The notes under the pieces: generated by a model
Databases searched by the model: none
What the model saw: only the letters and a program-made list of their open reading frames with translations
Told to the model about the DNA's origin: nothing
Assembly: GCA_025927435.1 (NCBI GenBank)
Contig: JAICLM010000039.1
Location: forward strand, 1 to 12,008
Direction: 5' to 3'
Origin: Thermoleophilia bacterium
GTDB lineage: Bacteria; Actinomycetota; Thermoleophilia; Gaiellales; Gaiellaceae
Length of the DNA: 12,008 nt
Translations under genes and position numbers: made by a program
In this document: piece after piece, positions 1-4,722 of the stretch
Position numbering within the stretch: the stretch's first letter is position 1
How the letters are laid out: each line of letters opens with the position of its first letter

Positions 1-1149
1 CGCACCGCCTGGCTGCGCGCGAACCACCCGCGCGAGTACATGGCGGCGCTCATCTCCTCCGTCATGAACACGAAGGACAAGGTGCCGTTCTACGTCGCGG
101 CGTGCGACGAGCTCGGGATCGAGGTGCTGCCGCCCGACGTGAACGAGTCGCAGGTCGACTTCGCGGTCGTCGAGGGAAAGATCCGCTTCGGGCTCAACGC
201 GGTCAAGAACGTCGGCGAGGCCACGTGCCGCGCGATCGTCGCGGCGCGCGAGGAGGGCGGCCCGTTCTCCTCCATCTGGGACTTCACCGAGCGCGTCGAT
301 CCCTCGGTCGCGAACAAGCGCGCGCTCGAGTCGCTCGTCTCGAGCGGCGCGCTCGACTCGACCGGTGCGTCGCGCAAGGGGATGCTCCACGTGCTCGAGG
401 ACGCGCTCTCCTACGGCCAGAGGCAGCAGCAGGACCGCCTCCTCGGCCAGGCCTCGATCTTCGACCTCGGCGACTCGCCCGCCGCCACGTCGCGCCACCA
501 CGCGTCGATCCCCGACGGCGAGTTCGAGAAAAGCGAGCTGCTGCGACTGGAGAAGGAGAGCCTCGGCCTCTACGTCTCCGAGCATCCGCTCAGCGCCATC
601 CGCGACCAGCTCCGGCGGCGCAGCGACTGCACGCTCGTCGAGCTCGAGCGGCGGCGTGAGGGCGAGACGGTCCTCGCGGGCGGCATGGTCGCCGGCGTGC
701 GGACGACGACGACGAAGAAGGGCGAGCCGATGGCGTTCGTCCAGCTCGAGGACATGACCGGCTCGATCGAGGTGGTCGTCTTCAACTCGACGTACGCGGC
801 AGCGCGCGGGCTCCTCGTCGAGGACGCCGTCCTCGTGGTCAAGGGGCGCGTCGACCACAAGCAGCAGGGCGAGACGAAGCTCGTCGCGCTCGAGGTCGCG
901 GCGTTCGAGGCTGTGCCGGAGCGGCGCGAGGTTCGGCTCAAGGTGGACGCGCGCAGCGCCCCGGCCGGCGTGATCCGCGAGCTCGCCGGCGTGGTGCGCG
1001 ACTTCCCCGGCGAGGCGCCCGTGTACGTCGATCTCGTCACCTCGCTCGGGTCGAAGCTGCTCGAGCTGGGCCCCGAGTACCGCGTCGACCCGCAGCCGGA
1101 CTTCTTCGCGTCCGTGCGACACCTCCTCGGCGCCGCGTCCGTCCAATAG
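1..1149 (+). CDS. dnaE: DNA polymerase III alpha subunit, C-terminal part (5' end outside window)
   Basis: This is the C-terminal part of the catalytic subunit of the replicative DNA polymerase III. The frame is open from base 1, and the residues before the first Met (RTAWLRANHPREY) match the conserved DnaE stretch ahead of the 'MAALISSVMNT' block, so the gene continues off the left edge. Visible in order: the 'LPPDVNES' segment and a helix-hairpin-helix DNA-binding region (about nt 178-290, FGLNAVKNVGEATCRAIV); a linker rich in charged residues; an OB-fold (about nt 664-800, 'KKGEPMAFVQLEDMTGSIEVVVF'); and a C-terminal domain that in this family contacts the tau/clamp side of the replisome. 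It ends at TAG 1147-1149. The polymerase active-site Asp residues lie upstream and cannot be checked. The OB-fold and 'PPDVNES' motifs are those of DnaE rather than PolC. Confidence 0.95.
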   Translation, partial: RTAWLRANHPREYMAALISSVMNTKDKVPFYVAACDELGIEVLPPDVNESQVDFAVVEGKIRFGLNAVKNVGEATCRAIVAAREEGGPFSSIWDFTERVDPSVANKRALESLVSSGALDSTGASRKGMLHVLEDALSYGQRQQQDRLLGQASIFDLGDSPAATSRHHASIPDGEFEKSELLRLEKESLGLYVSEHPLSAIRDQLRRRSDCTLVELERRREGETVLAGGMVAGVRTTTTKKGEPMAFVQLEDMTGSIEVVVFNSTYAAARGLLVEDAVLVVKGRVDHKQQGETKLVALEVAAFEAVPERREVRLKVDARSAPAGVIRELAGVVRDFPGEAPVYVDLVTSLGSKLLELGPEYRVDPQPDFFASVRHLLGAASVQ

Positions 1150-1151
1150 TC

Positions 1152-1192
1152 CCGCGGAAATCCCCCCGGAGGGGGAGATCCATTCGCCGCGG
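1152..1192 (+). terminator. Two-tier GC-rich hairpin after dnaE (candidate terminator or leader structure)
   Basis: Directly after the dnaE stop there is a perfect 6-bp hairpin, TCCCCC (1161-1166), loop CGGA, GGGGGA (1171-1176). It is enclosed by two copies of the self-complementary hexamer CCGCGG (1152-1157 and 1187-1192) that could pair as an outer stem. No U-tract follows, so it is not a classic intrinsic terminator. It could be a Rho-independent-like structure of a GC-rich genome, an mRNA 3' stabiliser, or the 5' leader fold of the next small gene. The pairing is seen; the role is inferred. Confidence 0.4.
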
Positions 1193-1221
1193 ATTCCCGA
1201 AAGTGTGAACGGATAGAGCGG

Positions 1222-1422
1222 ATGGATACTGCGGCCTACGACATTGTCGAGACGGAGAGCGAGCGCGTCGAGCGCTGGCGCACCGCCGAGCTCATGCGGG
1301 TGGGCTTCGCGGGGGACGACGCAGTGGCGCTGGCGGCGCGGACGGACGTCGACCTGCACGAGGCGATCGAGCTCGTGCAGCGCGGCTGCCCCACCGAGCT
1401 CGCCGTCCGGATCCTCGGTTGA
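1222..1422 (+). CDS. Small conserved-looking helical protein (66 aa), function unknown
   Basis: Function is not known. The 66-residue product is acidic at its N-terminus and then reads as three or four short amphipathic helices (VERWRTAELMRVGF, DDAVALAART, DLHEAIELVQRG, PTELAVRIL). There is no signal peptide, membrane segment or metal-binding cluster. The pattern 'W-R...EL...G......A..LA.R.DVDLHEA.EL..RGCP.ELA.RIL' resembles short hypothetical proteins I associate with actinobacteria, which would be consistent with a small helical, possibly UBA-like or protein-binding fold; this is recall, not a search. ATG 1222 is preceded by a weak GGA-containing purine stretch (1211-1216). It sits 72 bp after dnaE and 39 bp before lgt, same strand. 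Codon usage is like its neighbours (G/C at third positions), which supports real coding. Confidence 0.7.
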   Translation: MDTAAYDIVETESERVERWRTAELMRVGFAGDDAVALAARTDVDLHEAIELVQRGCPTELAVRILG

Positions 1423-1423
1423 C

Positions 1424-1453
1424 CTGACGGTCGGCCGTCCGGGCGGGCACAAT
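1424..1453 (+). promoter_or_regulatory. Candidate lgt promoter (leaderless layout)
   Basis: A -35-like CTGACG (1424-1429) and a -10-like CACAAT (1448-1453) are separated by 18 nt. The -10 ends 8 nt before the lgt GTG (1462), which would put the transcription start at or next to the start codon. There is no Shine-Dalgarno in this gap. Each hexamer matches sigma-70 consensus at 4 of 6 positions, so it is a moderate candidate only. Confidence 0.45.
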
Positions 1454-1462
1454 TCCTGCCCG
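1426..1462 (+). repeat. Tandem inverted repeats in the 39-bp gap before lgt
   Basis: Two perfect inverted repeats lie side by side. The first is GACGG (1426-1430), loop TCGG, CCGTC (1435-1439). The second is CGGGCA (1444-1449), 7-nt loop CAATTCC, TGCCCG (1457-1462), whose last G is the first base of the lgt GTG. They could terminate the upstream message as hairpins, bury the lgt start in a read-through RNA, or act as an operator overlapping the -10. The symmetry is seen; the function is inferred. Confidence 0.45.
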
Positions 1463-2355
1463 TGACCGGCGTCGTTCTCGGCTACATCCCCTCGCCCTCC
1501 GACGGCACGTTCAGCGTCGGCCCGCTGACCCTCCACATGTACGGCGTGATGCTGCTGCTCGGCATCGCCGCCTGCATCTGGCTGACCGGGCGCCGCTGGG
1601 TCAGCTGGGGAGGCGACTGGGATCTGATCTTCCGCGTCGCGCTCTGGGGCGTCATCGCCGGCGTCGTGGGCGCGCGCCTCTACCACGACATCACGAGCTG
1701 GAACCAGGATCCGACCATCCAAGCGCACTGGTGGGGCTTCGCCGCCGTCTGGGACGGCGGGCTCGGCATCTGGGGCGCCATCCCGTTCGGCGTCATCGCC
1801 GGAGCAATCGTCGTTCATCGCTCCGGCAACAGCGTGCCGCTGATGATGGACGCCGTCGCGCCCGGGCTGCTGCTCGCGCAGGGCATCGGCCGCTGGGGCA
1901 ACTACTGGAACCAGGAGCTGTACGGCCGGCCGACGAGCCTGCCGTGGGGCCTGAAGATCGACCCGGAGCACCAGAACGGGATCCTGGCGCGCTACCAGGG
2001 CAGGGCGGCGTACCACCCGACGTTCCTCTACGAGTTCGTCTGGGATTTGATCGGCGTCGGCGTCCTCCTCTGGGTCGACCGGCGCTTCACGATCCGGCGG
2101 CCGGCGCTCTTCGCCCTGTACGTCGCCTGGTACACGACGTTCCGCACGTTCGAGGAGGTGCTGCGGATCGACCCGTCCAACTACTTCCTGCACATGCGGG
2201 TCAACTTCTGGGTCTCGCTCGTCGTCTGGATCCTCTCGGTCGGCTTCTTCGTCTGGTGGCAGTTCTTCCACAATCCCGACGAGAGGCAGGCCGCGAAGCC
2301 GCGCCCGGTCCCGACCGGCCCGCGCATGGCCGTCCCCAAGGGCCGCGTCCGGTAA
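1462..2355 (+). CDS. lgt: Prolipoprotein diacylglyceryl transferase
   Basis: Lgt transfers diacylglycerol from phosphatidylglycerol to the lipobox cysteine of prolipoproteins, the first step of lipoprotein maturation in the cytoplasmic membrane. The 297-residue product has about seven hydrophobic segments (for example around 27-42, 58-72, 103-118, 194-206, 215-225, 249-266). It carries the signature G-R-W-G-N-x-x-N-Q-E at 142-152 (R144 matches the essential Arg of the family), 'ARLYHDI' near 71-77, HPTFLYE at 185-191, and an Arg-rich periplasmic segment with R228 before the last helix. The position where E. coli Lgt has 'GGLSFHGG' reads 'GGLGIWGA', so the His there is Trp. The start GTG 1462 gives the usual short N-terminus and lacks a Shine-Dalgarno; a -10-like hexamer lies 8 nt upstream. 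The C-terminal 25 residues are basic and probably cytoplasmic. Confidence 0.96.
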   Translation: MTGVVLGYIPSPSDGTFSVGPLTLHMYGVMLLLGIAACIWLTGRRWVSWGGDWDLIFRVALWGVIAGVVGARLYHDITSWNQDPTIQAHWWGFAAVWDGGLGIWGAIPFGVIAGAIVVHRSGNSVPLMMDAVAPGLLLAQGIGRWGNYWNQELYGRPTSLPWGLKIDPEHQNGILARYQGRAAYHPTFLYEFVWDLIGVGVLLWVDRRFTIRRPALFALYVAWYTTFRTFEEVLRIDPSNYFLHMRVNFWVSLVVWILSVGFFVWWQFFHNPDERQAAKPRPVPTGPRMAVPKGRVR

Positions 2356-2361
2356 CGCCGC

Positions 2362-2367
2362 TAGCGT
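2362..2367 (+). promoter_or_regulatory. -10-like hexamer before scpA
   Basis: TAGCGT (TAnnnT type) lies 7 nt before the scpA GTG inside the 19-bp lgt-scpA gap. No Shine-Dalgarno and no clear -35 are visible. It may give a leaderless scpA transcript; the alternative is that scpA is simply co-transcribed with lgt. Weak evidence on its own; it fits the pattern at rluB and aroF. Confidence 0.3.
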
Positions 2368-2374
2368 CCGCCTG

Positions 2375-3145
2375 GTGATCGTCCGAGAGCTCGAGCTCGA
2401 CCTCGATGCCTTCGAGGGGCCGTTCGACCTGCTGCTCGCGCTCGTCCTCAAGGAGGAGCTCGACCTGCGGGACGTCGACCTCGCGGGAATCGTCACGGCG
2501 TTCCTCGAGCGGCTGGCCGAACGCGACGACCTCGACCTCGAGGCGTGCGGCGAATTCCTCGTCCTGATCGCGGCGCTGCTCGAGCTGAAGGCACGAGCGC
2601 TGTTCCCGGAAGAGGCGGCCGGGCTCGCGGAGCTCGAACCGGAGGAAGCGGCCGAGGAGCTGGCGCGGCGGCTCGCCGAGTACCGGCGCGCCAAGGAAGC
2701 GGCTGAATGGCTGCGCGAGCGCCTCGCCGCGGAGGGCGACCGCTACTTTCGCCTCGGCCCGGCGCCCCTGGCGCCGAAGGTCGAGACGCCGCTCGCCCCG
2801 CAGGAGCCCGAGAGCCTGGCCCGGGTGCTGCGCCTGCTCGCGCAGGACCCGCCCGAGGTCTCGCTCTCGCACATGGCTCTTCGCTTCCCGCCCGTCTCGC
2901 AGTTCCTCGAGCGCTTCCGCGCGCTGCTGCAGCGGCGCTCGCGCTTCGATTTCGATGCCGAGGTGGGGGACATGACACGGCTCGAGCAGGCCTCTGCCTT
3001 CCTCGCCGTGCTCGAGCTGCGGCGCGCGGGCGAACTCGCGATCGAGCAGGCCGCGCCGTTCGCGCCGATCCGCGTCAGTCGCGTCGCGCAGGAGAACAAC
3101 GACCAACAGGAAAGGACTGCTGCATGGACCGTCCGCTCCGCCTGA
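2375..3145 (+). CDS. scpA: Segregation and condensation protein A
   Basis: ScpA is the kleisin of the bacterial SMC condensin: it bridges the SMC heads and binds an ScpB dimer to organise and segregate the chromosome. The 256-residue protein begins with the family hallmark FEGPFDLLLALV (13-24), which is the N-terminal SMC-neck-binding helix region. It then has FLVLIAALLELKARALFP (about 61-78), a charged Glu/Ala/Arg-rich central coil that would hold the ScpB-binding part, and a C-terminal winged-helix segment with FLAVLELRRAGELAIEQ (about 209-225) followed by 'FAPIRVSR'. GTG 2375 is chosen because it places FEGP at the usual distance from the N-terminus. There is no Shine-Dalgarno. It overlaps scpB by 22 bp, which points to coupled translation. 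smc is not in the window. Confidence 0.96.
   Translation: MIVRELELDLDAFEGPFDLLLALVLKEELDLRDVDLAGIVTAFLERLAERDDLDLEACGEFLVLIAALLELKARALFPEEAAGLAELEPEEAAEELARRLAEYRRAKEAAEWLRERLAAEGDRYFRLGPAPLAPKVETPLAPQEPESLARVLRLLAQDPPEVSLSHMALRFPPVSQFLERFRALLQRRSRFDFDAEVGDMTRLEQASAFLAVLELRRAGELAIEQAAPFAPIRVSRVAQENNDQQERTAAWTVRSA
3109..3116 (+). promoter_or_regulatory. Shine-Dalgarno of scpB, inside the scpA 3' end
   Basis: AGGAAAGG lies about 7 nt before ATG 3124. It decides the scpB start: the frame stays open far upstream (to 2707), but that upstream part is the shadow of scpA. This is one of only two strong ribosome-binding sites in the window. Confidence 0.7.
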
Positions 3146-3726
3146 TCCCGACAGATCCGCTGGACACTCTCGCGCGCACACTCGAGGCGCTGCTCGTCGT
3201 CGCGTCGTCGCCGCTTCCGGTCGAGGAGCTTGCGGCCGCGGCCGACGACGACCCCGAGCGGGTCGAGGAGGCCTTGCGGCTCGTGGGCGAGCGCTTCGCG
3301 GAGGAGCGGAGCGGGATCGTGCTCGAGCACGTCGCGGGCGGGTGGGCGTTCCGTGCCGCTCGCGAGGAGGCCGCCGCGTGCGCTCGCCTCTTCGAGCGGC
3401 CGGCCCAGCGGAATCTCTCCCAGGCCGCGCTCGAGACGCTCGCGATCGTCGCGTACCTCGGGCCGTGCTCGCGTCCGGACATCGCGCGGATCCGCGGCGT
3501 CGCCGCCGACTCCGCCGTGGCGAACCTGCTCGAGCGGGGGCTGATCGCCGAAGCCGGTCGCGACAACGGCGGGGGCGGGGCGGTTCGCTACCGCACGACA
3601 CCCCTCTTCGAGCGCGTGTTCGGCCTCGAAAGCCTCTCGGAACTGCCCCGTCTCGACGACGTCGGCGCCGACACGGCCGAGATCCGCGACCGGCTGCACG
3701 CGGTCGCCGAGAAGCGCAGCGCCTAG
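3124..3726 (+). CDS. scpB: Segregation and condensation protein B
   Basis: ScpB dimerises and binds the central part of ScpA in the SMC-ScpAB condensin. From ATG 3124 the product is 200 residues, the usual size. It has two winged-helix domains: the first about 15-85 (LARTLEALLVVASSPLPVEEL, then 'VLEHVAGGWAFRA'), the second about 97-170. The second contains LSQAALETLAIVAYLGP, the R-x-D-I-x-x-I-R-G-V motif ('SRPDIARIRGV') and 'YRTTPLFERVFGLESLSELP', which are diagnostic of ScpB. A Gly-rich turn (DNGGGGAV) replaces part of the wing. The start is supported by a Shine-Dalgarno and the 22-bp overlap with scpA. The stop faces the GYD gene tail to tail across only 4 bp. Confidence 0.95.
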   Translation: MDRPLRLIPTDPLDTLARTLEALLVVASSPLPVEELAAAADDDPERVEEALRLVGERFAEERSGIVLEHVAGGWAFRAAREEAAACARLFERPAQRNLSQAALETLAIVAYLGPCSRPDIARIRGVAADSAVANLLERGLIAEAGRDNGGGGAVRYRTTPLFERVFGLESLSELPRLDDVGADTAEIRDRLHAVAEKRSA

Positions 3727-3730
3727 CGCG

Positions 3731-4021
3731 TCACAGTTTCTTGATGATGTCCTCGGCCTCGTCGCGCGTGAAGGCGCGCAGCGTCTCGGTCTGCTCGGCG
3801 CCGTGGTGGCTGAGCTTCGTGACGATCTCGAGCGCGGTGTCGTCGTCGGGAGCCTCGAAGACCTCCACCACGTCGTAGCGGCCGAGCGTCACCCAGACGC
3901 CGACCAGCTTCCCACCCGCTTCCTCGATTTCCCGCTCCCCGTCCTCGATCCGGTCGCGCCAGGCGGGCAGGCCCATCCGCCCCTGCGACGTCCAGCGGAT
4001 GAGCGAGATGTACTGCTGCAC
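3731..4021 (-). CDS. GYD-domain protein (small dimeric alpha-beta barrel type)
   Basis: The product is 96 residues with the GYD family pattern: an N-terminal strand YISLIRWTSQG (4-14), a helix with alternating charges (about 20-35), 'AGGKLVGVWVTLGRYDVVEVFEAPDD' spanning 35-60 with the name-giving G-x-Y-D at 47-50, and a last helix ending 'TETLRAFTRDEAEDIIKKL'. GYD proteins are small ferredoxin-like (dimeric alpha-beta barrel) proteins with no firmly assigned reaction, so I assign only the family. No signal peptide or membrane segment. The start is GTG 4021, which gives the common short N-terminus 'MxxYISL'. It lies 17 bp from divergent rluB and 4 bp from convergent scpB, so it sits as an isolated minus-strand gene in an otherwise plus-strand cluster. 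Confidence 0.88.
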   Translation of the reverse strand: MQQYISLIRWTSQGRMGLPAWRDRIEDGEREIEEAGGKLVGVWVTLGRYDVVEVFEAPDDDTALEIVTKLSHHGAEQTETLRAFTRDEAEDIIKKL

Positions 4022-4026
4022 CGCCG

Positions 4027-4033
4027 TATCTTC
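4027..4033. promoter_or_regulatory. Overlapping divergent -10 elements of the GYD gene and rluB
   Basis: Within the 17 bp between the two start codons, the plus strand carries TATCTT (4027-4032), 6 nt before the rluB ATG. The minus strand carries GAAGAT (4028-4033), 6 nt before the GYD GTG. The plus hexamer is a better -10 (TAnnnT) than the minus one, which matches consensus at only 3 positions. Neither gene has a well-placed Shine-Dalgarno. Clear -35 boxes are not visible. Confidence 0.4.
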
Positions 4034-4038
4034 TCAGG

Positions 4039-4722
4039 ATGCGATTGAACGCGTTCCTCGCCCGCGCCGGAGTCGCGTCTCGCAGGCGGGCCGACGAGCT
4101 GATCAAGGCGGGCCGCGTCTCCGTCAACGGCGAGACCGGGCAGCTCAACACCGTCGTCGGCGCGCGCGACCGAGTCGAGGTGGATGGGCAGGAGGTGCAA
4201 CGGCAGCGCCTCCGGTACGTCCTCCTCCACAAGCCGGCGGGGGTGGTCACGACCGCGCGCGACCCGCAGGGGCGGCCGACGGTCGTCGCGCTCGTTCCCG
4301 GGGAGCCGCGCGTCGTGCCGGTGGGACGACTCGATGCGGACACGACGGGAGCGCTCCTGCTCACGAACGACGGGCAGCTCGCCCACCGGCTCGGGCATCC
4401 GCGTTACGGCGTCGAGAAGACGTACGTCGCCGAGATCGAGGGTGACGCCGACGAAGAGACCCTGCAGCGACTGCGCGACGGCGTCGAGCTCGGCGACGGC
4501 GTCTCGGCGCCGGCCCGCGCCCGCCGCCTCGGCCGCGGCCGCGTCGAGCTCGTTCTCCACGAGGGACGGAAGCACCAGGTCAAGCGGATGCTCGCGGCGG
4601 TCGGCCACCCGGTCGCGAGGCTCCACCGCAGCGCCTACGCGGGGCTGACGCTCGGAGGGCTCGAGCCCGGCGCCTGCCGGGAGCTCGAGCCCTTCGAGGT
4701 CGAGGCGTTACGAACCGGCTAG
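4039..4722 (+). CDS. rluB: 23S rRNA pseudouridine synthase, RluB/RsuA family
   Basis: This enzyme isomerises a uridine in 23S rRNA (helix 89/90 region for RluB) to pseudouridine. The 227-residue protein has an N-terminal S4 RNA-binding domain (1-55, RLNAFLARAGVASRRRADELI and VSVNG). A catalytic domain follows with 'LLHKPAGVVTTARD' (62-75), GRLDADTTGALLLTNDG (96-112; D99 is the catalytic Asp), 'EKTYVAEIEG' (126-135) and 'EGRKHQVKRMLAAVGHPVARLHR' (175-197). Assignment to RluB rather than RsuA rests mainly on the scpA-scpB-rluB gene order. ATG 4039 is the only start that leaves an intact S4 domain; the AGG in front is too close to act as a Shine-Dalgarno, fitting a leaderless mRNA. Its last 15 bp overlap the phosphoesterase gene tail to tail. 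Confidence 0.94.
   Translation: MRLNAFLARAGVASRRRADELIKAGRVSVNGETGQLNTVVGARDRVEVDGQEVQRQRLRYVLLHKPAGVVTTARDPQGRPTVVALVPGEPRVVPVGRLDADTTGALLLTNDGQLAHRLGHPRYGVEKTYVAEIEGDADEETLQRLRDGVELGDGVSAPARARRLGRGRVELVLHEGRKHQVKRMLAAVGHPVARLHRSAYAGLTLGGLEPGACRELEPFEVEALRTG

Noticed and set aside
703..714. ACG x4 microrepeat in dnaE
   Set aside because: It encodes a Thr run in the OB-fold loop next to KKG, an ordinary position for this family; four copies is too short to call a variable repeat.
1419..1453. TTGACC as the -35 of lgt
   Set aside because: A good hexamer, but 23 nt from CACAAT is too far; CTGACG at 18 nt is preferred although a weaker match.
2707..3123. Upstream in-frame extension of scpB
   Set aside because: This part is the out-of-frame reading of scpA; the Shine-Dalgarno and family length place the start at 3124.
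2201..3601. 466-aa minus-strand frame opposite scpA and scpB
   Set aside because: Antisense shadow of two well-supported genes; Arg/Pro-rich without motifs.
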